The notes beneath the pieces are model-generated. The model was not told the DNA's origin and searched no databases. It saw nothing but the letters and a program-made list of their open reading frames with translations. 5,906 nucleotides of DNA from Candidatus Poribacteria bacterium (GTDB lineage: Bacteria > Poribacteria > WGA-4E > PCPOR2b), in the NCBI GenBank assembly GCA_027296925.1, contig JAPUIP010000891.1:1-5906 (forward strand), given 5' to 3'. Shown one piece after another: positions 1-5,877 of the stretch. Position 1 is the first letter of the stretch. Every line of letters begins with the position of its first letter. The position numbers and the translations under genes are program-made.

Positions 1-150
1 TTCAAACAGCAGCGCAGGACCGCCTTCCTTACTTACCCGATCCGTGATCTGCGTAATCTCAAGGTCTGGAGACACTTTGGCTTTGATCCGCTTGAGTTCA
101 CCGGCGTGCTCTAACGCTTTGACAAAATCACTGAGACTCGAATATGCCAT
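1..150 (-). CDS. UbiD-family decarboxylase, N-terminal fragment (gene runs off the left edge)
   Basis: Only the first 50 codons are present; the rest lies beyond position 1. The translation begins MAYSSLSDFVKALEHAGELK and continues through a segment with PDLEITQITDRVSKEGGPALLFE-like character (residues 28-50). This matches the conserved N-terminus of UbiD/menaquinone-type carboxy-lyases: short helix, GELKRI, then DLEIT.I.DRV...GGPALLFE. Members are cytoplasmic reversible decarboxylases that use prenylated FMN on aromatic or alpha,beta-unsaturated acids. The catalytic Glu-Arg-Glu residues are C-terminal and not visible, so the substrate cannot be guessed. The start is supported by an AGGAGAAG Shine-Dalgarno (about 159-166, complement) roughly ten bases upstream. 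It follows the toroid-protein gene on the same strand after 67 bases and is probably co-transcribed with it. The family call is firm; the role is unknown. Confidence 0.87.
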   Translation of the reverse strand, partial: MAYSSLSDFVKALEHAGELKRIKAKVSPDLEITQITDRVSKEGGPALLFE

Positions 151-172
151 GTTATTTCTTCTCCTGGTCTTC

Positions 173-182
173 ACCACGTGGT
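173..182. repeat. Perfect 10-bp palindrome ACCACGTGGT
   Basis: ACCACGTGGT is its own reverse complement. It lies in the 67-base gap between the toroid-protein stop and the UbiD start, seven bases upstream of the UbiD Shine-Dalgarno. It could be a small operator or a weak structure near the ribosome site. A 10-bp palindrome can arise by chance, so no function is claimed. Confidence 0.3.
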
Positions 183-217
183 TCGATGAGACGCATCATA
201 CACAATTGGCTGTCGTA

Positions 218-1234
218 TCAAACAGACAGATAGTCAATGATATTGGTCACGTGCATCACAAACTCAGCGGTGATCTCGATTTTATCCGCCACGGAAGGGT
301 TGGGCGTCCAAAACTTTGTGTTTTCCCAGTGTCCGTCACCGAATTGATGCGCGACAAACCAATCGCCCAGACGAACCGTCCAATCCCGATAACACCGTTC
401 CCGTGTAGCCACGTACAACAGCCCCGACCCCCATCCCGACTTACAGGTTTGCATGGATTGGAACTGACATTCGTCGGTGGTCATGGAGAAATCCTGGTAC
501 TTACGCGCCAAATCCAACCAATCCTTTTCGCTGGTCGCTATGTAGAGCTGAGTCAGAAATGCCGCCGCGATGCCGCCGTTGAAATGGTGCTGCCACGGCT
601 CGTCCTTCCGGGTGACATAGAGTGCCGCTTGATCCGAGGGATACTCTGTAACCAGCCCGACCGCAGGACTGTAGACCGCGTACAGTTTATGCGCGACATC
701 CGGCTGCAACGCCCACAGCCGCTTGAGCCATTCACCCGCTTTTTTGGCGGCATCAACCTGACCGACCAAGAGCAGCGTCATGCCGCCCTGACAGGCGGGA
801 AAGAGTTCCTGTTCGCTAGTCGCCGTCATGTCTTGGCGATTCTTGTGAAATCCGCCGGATTCGGAGTCTTGCCAGGTCAGCAAGCGTTGCGCGCCTCGAT
901 AGACGATGTCATACCGCTGCAATAGGGTCGCCCCGACGATGAGGCAAGCCAGCGGGTAACTTCCGTAGCGATCTGCAAACGTGCCTTGCGGTGACATTCC
1001 CTCAAAAGCCCCCGCTGGCGAGAACATGTGATGGCGAATCCAATCCAATACCCGACTGGCGGCTGTGACTTCACCGATCCGGGCCAACGCCCACGGAACA
1101 CGATAGTAGTATAGACGGTCCTGTACCGGACCGATGGAACCATCCGGGTTCATAAAATTCAGCAACCAATCGGCGCCTTTACGGCACGCCTCACGGTATG
1201 TCACCAGCTTCTTTTCGACATCATATCCCGTCAT
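218..1234 (-). CDS. Alpha/alpha-toroid (terpenoid cyclase/prenyltransferase-fold) protein of unknown function
   Basis: A 338-residue protein that appears to have a squalene-cyclase/prenyltransferase-like alpha/alpha barrel. Paired helices are punctuated by Gly-aromatic turns resembling degenerate QW repeats: NPDGSIGP (29-36), SPAGAFEG (72-79), SESGGFHK (124-131), KSGWGS (265-270) and FGDGHWEN (298-305), with a terminal TAEF (322-325). No DxDD protonation motif of class II cyclases is visible, so a cyclase role is doubtful; sugar-lyase-like or carbohydrate-binding toroids are alternatives. There is no signal peptide or membrane segment, so it is probably cytoplasmic. The start at 1234 is chosen because GAGG sits eight bases upstream. 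An in-frame ATG at 1270 would add 12 residues but has only GGTGGA directly abutting it. The gene is first in a leftward unit with the UbiD-family gene, behind a strong promoter at 1326-1354. The fold is an inference from motif spacing; the biochemical function is not recognised. Confidence 0.8.
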   Translation of the reverse strand: MTGYDVEKKLVTYREACRKGADWLLNFMNPDGSIGPVQDRLYYYRVPWALARIGEVTAASRVLDWIRHHMFSPAGAFEGMSPQGTFADRYGSYPLACLIVGATLLQRYDIVYRGAQRLLTWQDSESGGFHKNRQDMTATSEQELFPACQGGMTLLLVGQVDAAKKAGEWLKRLWALQPDVAHKLYAVYSPAVGLVTEYPSDQAALYVTRKDEPWQHHFNGGIAAAFLTQLYIATSEKDWLDLARKYQDFSMTTDECQFQSMQTCKSGWGSGLLYVATRERCYRDWTVRLGDWFVAHQFGDGHWENTKFWTPNPSVADKIEITAEFVMHVTNIIDYLSV

Positions 1235-1325
1235 ATTGAACGCCTCACGAAAAGGGGGGTTGATTTTCATTCCACCGGATCCAATCAGCTTTCTGTCCCA
1301 TACACTTTTACTGGTACAGTTGTTT

Positions 1326-1354
1326 ATTATATCACAGATTGCGAATCATTCCAA
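1326..1354 (-). promoter_or_regulatory. Sigma70-type promoter with extended -10 for the toroid/UbiD unit
   Basis: On the minus strand TTGGAA (1349-1354, a 4/6 match to TTGACA) is followed by exactly 17 bases and then a perfect TATAAT (1326-1331). TGA directly before the -10 gives the extended -10 form TGnTATAAT. Transcription should start near 1319, leaving an 84-base leader to the ATG at 1234, or 48 bases to the alternative at 1270. This is the best promoter match in the window. Confidence 0.72.
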
Positions 1355-1369
1355 CGGTGATATGAACCG

Positions 1370-1382
1370 TCGCAAATTGCGA
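1370..1382. promoter_or_regulatory. Operator-like palindrome TCGCAA-A-TTGCGA between divergent promoters
   Basis: TCGCAAATTGCGA has perfect 6-bp arms around a central A. The half-site TTGCGA recurs at 1339-1344, inside the -35/-10 spacer of the leftward promoter, and as TTGCGG at 1396-1401, overlapping the end of the candidate rightward -35. Spacing and placement suit a dimeric repressor or activator acting on both directions. The regulator is unknown and no regulator gene lies in the window. Confidence 0.4.
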
Positions 1383-1390
1383 GAATTATG

Positions 1391-1419
1391 TTGAATTGCG
1401 GCTGAAAAATTGGTAAGAT
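1391..1419 (+). promoter_or_regulatory. Candidate promoter for the rightward unit
   Basis: TTGAAT (1391-1396, 4/6) and TAAGAT (1414-1419, 4/6) are separated by 17 bases and would start transcription near 1426. Both boxes are weak, so this is a plausible rather than strong call. If correct, the ATG at 1425 of the small ORF would be leaderless or unused, favouring its internal in-frame ATGs at 1443 or 1449. Confidence 0.33.
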
Positions 1420-1424
1420 AGCGC

Positions 1425-1583
1425 ATGGTGGCGTCTGAATGGATGAACATGCAGGAAATCGATGAAAATGCCAGTTGCACGAACTGCCCCTGTAAATGCG
1501 GGGCAGAGAGATTTCGGAAAAATAAAAAGCGAGAGCGCTTCGGATGCGATCTGCTACGCTTGGGTCTGGCTGAAAAAGGGTGA
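1425..1583 (+). CDS. Possible cysteine-rich small protein or leader ORF upstream of the aspartic protease
   Basis: A 52-codon ORF with in-frame ATGs at 1425, 1443 and 1449 and an in-frame TAG at 1419. The product has five cysteines, four clustered as C-x2-C-x-C-x-C (C18, C21, C23, C25) and one at C41. A basic stretch FRKNKKRERF (30-39) and a short amphipathic tail LLRLGLAEKG (43-52) follow. It ends four bases before the protease ATG, and the protease Shine-Dalgarno lies in its last codons, a layout typical of translational coupling. The ribosome site is weak for every start. A competing frame (ATG 1462, preceded by AGGA) also stays open here, so coding is uncertain. It could be a metal-binding micro-protein, a regulatory leader peptide, or chance. 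Confidence 0.3.
   Translation: MVASEWMNMQEIDENASCTNCPCKCGAERFRKNKKRERFGCDLLRLGLAEKG
1484..1506 (+). repeat. Perfect 7-bp GC-rich hairpin in the protease leader
   Basis: CTGCCCC (1484-1490) pairs with GGGGCAG (1500-1506) across a nine-base loop. No U-run follows on either strand, so it is not an intrinsic terminator. It overlaps the Cys-cluster codons of the small ORF. A second short stem, AAGCG-AGAG-CGCTT, lies at 1527-1540. Confidence 0.45.
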
Positions 1584-1587
1584 AAAA

Positions 1588-1950
1588 ATGGGATTGACTA
1601 AGGTGACTACGAAACTGACAAGCCTTGAGGCCTCTCAAGGCAGCTACGAGGAGATCTTTCTCGTCGACACGGGGGCAACCGATTCACTCGCACCTTCAGA
1701 TGAACTGGAAAAGATTGGCGTACGTCAAGAAGGCAAGATGACTTATGAACGGGCTGATGGTACGGTAAAAGAGTATCCCTTTGGCCTCGTCCGAATTGAA
1801 TTTATGGGAGAAATCACAGCCGGCCGGGTCGTATTTGGCGACCCGGGTACCGAGCCGTTATTGGGGGTGACGGCCCTTGAATCTGTCGGCATAATGGTTG
1901 ATCCCGCAAACAAAATCCTCAGAAGGTTACCTGCAATTCCTCTGAAATGA
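1588..1950 (+). CDS. Clan AA (retropepsin-like) single-domain aspartic protease
   Basis: A 120-residue protein with the retropepsin signature: a hydrophobic strand leading to the catalytic Asp in FLVDTGATDSLAP (24-36, D27-T28-G29-A30). A flap region around residues 49-65 (ADGTVKEY) follows, and then the second conserved block PLLGVTALESVGI (90-102), equivalent to the hydrophobic-hydrophobic-Gly strand of the family. With one DTG motif the enzyme must act as a homodimer, as in retroviral proteases and bacterial/archaeal single-domain relatives. The start at 1588 is chosen because family members typically begin MGL.x.V and AGGG lies seven bases upstream. The frame extends in-frame to ATG 1462, but those 42 residues do not resemble the family. 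No signal peptide or membrane helix is visible, so it is probably cytoplasmic. The substrate is unknown; the downstream metabolic genes are 99 bases away and may be a separate unit. Confidence 0.85.
   Translation: MGLTKVTTKLTSLEASQGSYEEIFLVDTGATDSLAPSDELEKIGVRQEGKMTYERADGTVKEYPFGLVRIEFMGEITAGRVVFGDPGTEPLLGVTALESVGIMVDPANKILRRLPAIPLK
1622..1641 (+). repeat. Perfect 8-bp stem, 4-base loop hairpin inside the protease gene
   Basis: GCCTTGAG (1622-1629) and CTCAAGGC (1634-1641) are exact reverse complements around the loop GCCT. The structure covers codons 12-18 of the protease, 34 bases after its start codon. It is compact enough to affect early elongation or transcript stability. No terminator-like U-run follows. 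The pairing is certain; a function is not shown. Confidence 0.45.
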
Positions 1951-2049
1951 GTATCCGGGATAGAAGGGAAAAGCTTCAATCAGTTCGATTTAAAAAGGCA
2001 TGAAGCAGCAAAGTACAAATTTATCTGACTCACGAAAGGGGAAAAATCA

Positions 2050-3099
2050 ATGAACCAAACATTTCGCGTGGGAGTGACCCGCGACTTTCTCAAGCCGGAT
2101 GGCACACTCGGCTTTGGCGACGTCGGCTTAAGTTTACTGGAGGAAGCGCCGGGCGTCGAATGGGAGTTCCTGGCGGAGAACACGCCAACGTTGCACGCCG
2201 ATCAGGTGCAGGAGTACGATGCACTGCTGGTGCTGGCGCCGTCGGTGACGGCTGATACACTGAAGGGCGCAGACCACCTGTCAATTCTGGCACGGTTCGG
2301 CGTGGGCTACGATAGCGTGGACGTAGAAGCCTGCACGGACAGCGGGGTTCTGTTGACCATCACCCCCGACGGCGTGCGACGACCTGTAGCGGCTTCAGTC
2401 ATGACCTTCATCCTGGCGCTCAGTCATAAGTTGCTGATCAAAGATCGTCTCACCCGCGCCGGGCGATGGAGCGAAAAAATGGACTATATGGGGATGGGGG
2501 TCACCGGGCGTACCCTCGGCGTGGTCGGCATGGGCAATATCGGGCGCGAGGTTTTCACGCTCGCGAAGCCATTTGGGATGCATCACCTGACCTACGAGCC
2601 CTACGTAAACGCCGCCGATGTGGCTGCGGCGGGAGTGGAATTGGTTTCTCTAGACGAACTGCTCCGGAGGTCGGACTTCGTCTGCATCTGCTGCGCTCTA
2701 ACGCCAGAGACCCATCATCTGATTAACGCCGAGCGGCTTGCGCTTATGAAGGAGACCGCTTACCTGATCAACGCAGCGCGCGGTCCCATCGTCGATCAAG
2801 CAGCGCTGACCGATGCGTTGCGAGAACGGCGCATCCAGGGGGCTGGATTGGATGTGTTCGAGCAGGAGCCGGTCGATCCGAACGATCCAATCTTGACATT
2901 GGACAACGTCATCGTCACACCACACGGTATCTGTTGGACCGACGAGTGCTTCCTCGGCAACGGGCAGAGCGCGTGCGAGAGCATTCTGGATGTCGCGGCT
3001 GGACGCATCCCGAAAAATGTGGTGAATCGCGAAGCGCTTGAACATCCGCGTTTGCAAGAGAAATTGAGCCAATACGGTTCACGAGAGGTGGAAAGATGA
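2050..3099 (+). CDS. D-isomer-specific 2-hydroxyacid dehydrogenase (NAD-type)
   Basis: A 349-residue cytoplasmic oxidoreductase of the phosphoglycerate/glycerate/D-lactate dehydrogenase family, interconverting a 2-hydroxy acid and a 2-oxo acid. Substrate-domain signature ARFGVGYDSVD spans 81-91. The Rossmann motif GVVGMGNIG (157-165) is followed by an acidic residue at the end of the second strand (E183 in YEPY), which favours NAD over NADP. The catalytic set is complete: R244 in NAARG, E273 in DVFEQEP, H292 in TPHG. The histidine context PHGICWTDE (291-299) differs from the common PHxAxxT and suggests a separate subfamily; the substrate cannot be assigned. Length is normal. An AAAGGGGA ribosome site precedes the ATG. 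Its stop overlaps the next start as ATGA, so it is translationally coupled to the aldolase, pointing to one catabolic pathway. Confidence 0.9.
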   Translation: MNQTFRVGVTRDFLKPDGTLGFGDVGLSLLEEAPGVEWEFLAENTPTLHADQVQEYDALLVLAPSVTADTLKGADHLSILARFGVGYDSVDVEACTDSGVLLTITPDGVRRPVAASVMTFILALSHKLLIKDRLTRAGRWSEKMDYMGMGVTGRTLGVVGMGNIGREVFTLAKPFGMHHLTYEPYVNAADVAAAGVELVSLDELLRRSDFVCICCALTPETHHLINAERLALMKETAYLINAARGPIVDQAALTDALRERRIQGAGLDVFEQEPVDPNDPILTLDNVIVTPHGICWTDECFLGNGQSACESILDVAAGRIPKNVVNREALEHPRLQEKLSQYGSREVER

Positions 3100-3872
3100 G
3101 AGAGAGCAAGGTCAAGCGGGCCCTGAATCAAGGGGGCGTGTCGATAGGCACAATGGTTTTTGAGTTTAACACGACGGGGATTGCGCGCATCGCCGCAGAG
3201 GCAGGCGCCGAGTTTATCATCTTCGACATGGAGCACACCGGCTGGAGCGTGGAGACAATGCGCATGTTGATCGCGACTTCGAGAGCGGCGGACATTGTGC
3301 CGATGGTGCGCGTGCCCGCAACGCAGTATCACTTCTTTGCGCGTCTACTGGATGTGGGCACGATGGGGTTGATGGTGCCGATGGTCGAGAGCGAAGAGCA
3401 GGCGCAAATCATTGTACAGTCCTCCAAATATCCGCCGGTGGGAGGCCGTGGTGCCGCTTTCGGCGTGGCACACGATGACTACCAGAGCGGTGACATCCTG
3501 GCGAAAATGGAGAGTGCTAACGCGGAGGGGCTGCTCATTGCCCAAATTGAGACCGTAAAGGGCGTTGAAAACGCCGACGAAATTGCGGCGTTAGACGGCA
3601 TTGATGTCCTTTGGATCGGGCACTTCGACCTGACCAACTCCATGGGGATTCCTGGGCAGTTCGACCATCCACAGTTTCAACAAGCCCTTGACCGCGTCCT
3701 CGCAGCCTGCCAACAGCATGGAAAAGCAGCGGGTTTCATGGCGTCTAGCGTCGAGGAAGGACGCACGTTTTTGGAACGAGGCTTCCGTTGTCTCGCTTAC
3801 GGGGGCGATCTCTGGCTCTACCAGCAAGCGTTGCGTGAGGGCATCAGCGCAATCCATCCAGACGAATCGTGA
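3096..3872 (+). CDS. HpcH/HpaI-family class II aldolase (2-keto-3-deoxy acid / 4-hydroxy-2-oxoacid type)
   Basis: A 258-residue TIM-barrel aldolase of the HpcH/HpaI/citrate-lyase-beta family, which cleaves 4-hydroxy-2-oxo acids to pyruvate plus an aldehyde using a divalent metal. Family residues are present in order: H47 in FDMEHTGW (43-50), R72 in MVRVP (70-74), ARLLDVGTMGLMVPMVES (82-99), the GGRGAAFG loop (116-123), metal ligands E152 in AQIETVKGVEN and D178 in IGHFDLTNSMG. Length matches HpaI and 2-keto-3-deoxy-L-rhamnonate aldolase. The IGHFDL segment replaces the more usual IGPxDL. The start overlaps the dehydrogenase stop (ATGA), with AGAGGTGG just upstream. The lactonase-like gene follows after 15 bases. 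Context suggests cleavage of a keto-acid derived from a sugar acid. The exact substrate is not predictable, and a non-aldolase role such as thioester lyase is unlikely given the HpaI-type residues. Confidence 0.9.
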   Translation: MRESKVKRALNQGGVSIGTMVFEFNTTGIARIAAEAGAEFIIFDMEHTGWSVETMRMLIATSRAADIVPMVRVPATQYHFFARLLDVGTMGLMVPMVESEEQAQIIVQSSKYPPVGGRGAAFGVAHDDYQSGDILAKMESANAEGLLIAQIETVKGVENADEIAALDGIDVLWIGHFDLTNSMGIPGQFDHPQFQQALDRVLAACQQHGKAAGFMASSVEEGRTFLERGFRCLAYGGDLWLYQQALREGISAIHPDES

Positions 3873-3887
3873 AAGGAGATCTCAGGC

Positions 3888-5831
3888 ATGAATCAACTAC
3901 CGCTCCGTACCCTGTATTACGGAAAAGATGAACCACTGCCAGAGCAGAAGGCACTTCGCGCGGGGCCACTGTCGCTGATCTTTGAAGCCGCCGATCTGCG
4001 CTATATTCGACTGGGCGACCACGAGATCCTCCGCCGGGTTTATGTCGCCATCCGCGACCGGAATTGGGACACAATCGCGCCAGCACTCTCGAACGTTCAG
4101 ATCGAAAGTGCGGACGATTCCTTCCACATTACTTACGATGTCGAAAACAGGGGGGGGGACATCGACTTCTTCTGGCAGGGAACCATCACCGGCGATGCGC
4201 GTGGAACAATTACCTTCACGATGGCGGGCGAGGCGCGCGCGACTTTCTTACGCAATCGAATCGGCTTCTGCGTGTTGCACCCGATGGCGTGTGCCGGTTC
4301 CCCTTGCCGCGTCGAAAAAGTCGATGGCACGGTTGAACAGGGGGCATTCCCGAAGTACATCTCCCCGCATCAGCCGTTCATGGATATGACGGTAATCTCC
4401 CACGAGGTCGTCCCCGGCGTCAAGGCAGAAGTCCGATTCGACGGCGACATCTTTGAGATGGAAGACCAGCGGAATTGGACCGACGCTTCTTACAAGACGT
4501 ATTGCACGCCGCTACGCATCCCCTATCCTGTGGAGGTCAAGGCGGGAACGAAAATCTCGCAGTCGATTACGCTGACGCTCAAGGGTGAGTTGTCAGATGC
4601 GACAAAGGGGCTCGCGCACGGTGCAGGTTTGACCTTCTCCATTGATGAATCTTTCGCTGCTCCAATCCCACGCATTGGGCTGGGCGTCGCCTCTCATGGT
4701 CAGTCGCTCACGCCGCAGGAACTGGAACGTCTCAGAGCGCTCAACCTCTCCCACCTGCGCGTGGACCTCAACTTAACGCAATCCGATTACGAGTCGGCGC
4801 TGCGTGCGGCAACTGATGAGGCGAAAGCGTTGGGCGTACCGCTGGAGATTGCCCTTACCCTGTCAGACGCGGCTGATGACGAACTGAAGGGGCTTGTCGT
4901 CGCTCTTGAGCGGATCAAGCCAGCGGTCTGCGCCTGGCTCATCTTCCACACAGCGGAGATGTCTACGTCGGCCCAATGGATTGAGCTCGCCAGGCGTTAC
5001 CTATCCGACGCAACGCCTGATGCAAAGATCGGCGCCGGCACGAATGCGTATTTCACCGAATTGAATCGAGAAAGACCCCCCGTAGAACTTGTGGATGTGG
5101 TTTGCTATTCGATGAATCCGCAGGTCCACGCCTTTGATAACTCCTCGCTTGTCGAGACGCTGGAAGCCCAAGCTGTGACTGTTGACAGCGCACGGCAGTT
5201 TGCCGACGGATTACCCATCGCGGTGACGCCCGTTACGTTGAAAGCGCGATTCAATCCGAACGCCACCGGTCCCGAGCCAGAGCCGGCGCCGGGTGAATTG
5301 CCCGCGCCGGTGGATGAACGCCAAATGTCGCTGTTCGGTGCGGGTTGGACGGTGGGCAGCCTCAAGTATCTTGCCCAGAGTAGTCTCTTCAGCGTGACCT
5401 ACTACGAAACCACCGGCTGGCGCGGCGTGATGGAAACGGAGGGCGGTTCAGCGTTGCCAGAGAAATTCCGCTCCATTTCCGGCGCGGTCTTTCCTTTGTA
5501 CCATGTTCTCGCTGATGTGGGCGAATTCCGTGGGGGCGAGGTTCTGCTGGCGAGGTCGAATGCGCCTCTACAGGTTGATGGCATCGCCCTCCGCAAGGAT
5601 GGGATGACTCGGGTGGTACTGGCGAATTTGAGCCCTGAATCTCAGCACGTTGCGGTAGGACATTTGAGCGAGCGTGTTCGGGTGCATCACCTGAATGAGA
5701 CAAATGCACAAGCGGCGATGCATGCGCCCGAAGCTTTCCGGGCTCAGGCAGGCGAACTCCTACAAACCACCGATGGAACGCTCGAACTCCACCTGCTCCC
5801 CTACGCTATCGCTCGAATTGACAGCGTATAG
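3888..5831 (+). CDS. D-apionate lactonase (ApnL)-family protein, candidate sugar-acid lactonase
   Basis: A 647-residue three-part protein. Residues 1-255 are a beta-rich N-terminal domain with the motifs RRVYVAIRDRNWDTI (49-63), GFCVLHP (126-132) and EDQRNWTDASYKTYCTPL (192-209). About 260-520 form a TIM barrel, starting at PRIGLGVASHG (261-271), with HAFDN (414-418) and a last strand VTYYETTGWRG (503-513). About 535-647 are a C-terminal beta-sandwich like those of glycosidases. I recognise this layout and the RDRNW/QRNWTDASYKTY blocks from D-apionate lactonase and its relatives, which hydrolyse a sugar-acid lactone to the free acid. Recognition is from memory, and the substrate here may differ. 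No signal peptide is visible, so it is probably cytoplasmic. A strong AAGGAGAT ribosome site stands at the right distance, 15 bases after the aldolase stop, making this the last gene of the catabolic operon seen here. A nine-G run at 4150-4158 leaves the frame intact. Confidence 0.8.
   Translation: MNQLPLRTLYYGKDEPLPEQKALRAGPLSLIFEAADLRYIRLGDHEILRRVYVAIRDRNWDTIAPALSNVQIESADDSFHITYDVENRGGDIDFFWQGTITGDARGTITFTMAGEARATFLRNRIGFCVLHPMACAGSPCRVEKVDGTVEQGAFPKYISPHQPFMDMTVISHEVVPGVKAEVRFDGDIFEMEDQRNWTDASYKTYCTPLRIPYPVEVKAGTKISQSITLTLKGELSDATKGLAHGAGLTFSIDESFAAPIPRIGLGVASHGQSLTPQELERLRALNLSHLRVDLNLTQSDYESALRAATDEAKALGVPLEIALTLSDAADDELKGLVVALERIKPAVCAWLIFHTAEMSTSAQWIELARRYLSDATPDAKIGAGTNAYFTELNRERPPVELVDVVCYSMNPQVHAFDNSSLVETLEAQAVTVDSARQFADGLPIAVTPVTLKARFNPNATGPEPEPAPGELPAPVDERQMSLFGAGWTVGSLKYLAQSSLFSVTYYETTGWRGVMETEGGSALPEKFRSISGAVFPLYHVLADVGEFRGGEVLLARSNAPLQVDGIALRKDGMTRVVLANLSPESQHVAVGHLSERVRVHHLNETNAQAAMHAPEAFRAQAGELLQTTDGTLELHLLPYAIARIDSV
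4150..4158 (+). repeat. Nine-G homopolymer inside the lactonase-like gene
   Basis: Nine consecutive G encode part of ENRGGD (residues 86-91). The reading frame is continuous and family-like on both sides, so the count of nine is probably right. The tract is a natural slippage or sequencing-error site. Confidence 0.6.
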
Positions 5832-5877
5832 TGAAGATATTCGGACTTAACTAACCTGATGTTGTTCTGATTGCCCC

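Noticed and set aside
44..925. Long plus-strand open frame of 293 codons
   Set aside because: It is antisense to the toroid and UbiD genes, shows no recognisable motif and has no good ribosome site. The opposite strand carries family-like sequence throughout.
1462..1587. Upstream in-frame ATG extending the protease by 42 residues
   Set aside because: It has an AGGA ribosome-like site, but the added residues do not resemble the family, and the MGL start at 1588 matches the usual N-terminus and has its own AGGG.
1327..1638. Minus-strand open frame of 103 codons across the divergent region
   Set aside because: It overlaps the leftward promoter and the protease start, and its composition looks random with no motif.
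1951..2049. Terminator or promoter between the protease and dehydrogenase genes
   Set aside because: Only a short palindrome (TATCC-G-GGATA, 1952-1962) is present, with no U-run, and no -35/-10 pair with proper spacing was found, so whether the units are joined stays open.
2796..3332. Minus-strand open frame of 178 codons
   Set aside because: It is antisense to the well-supported dehydrogenase and aldolase genes, rich in Arg, His, Cys and Ser as expected from a shadow frame.
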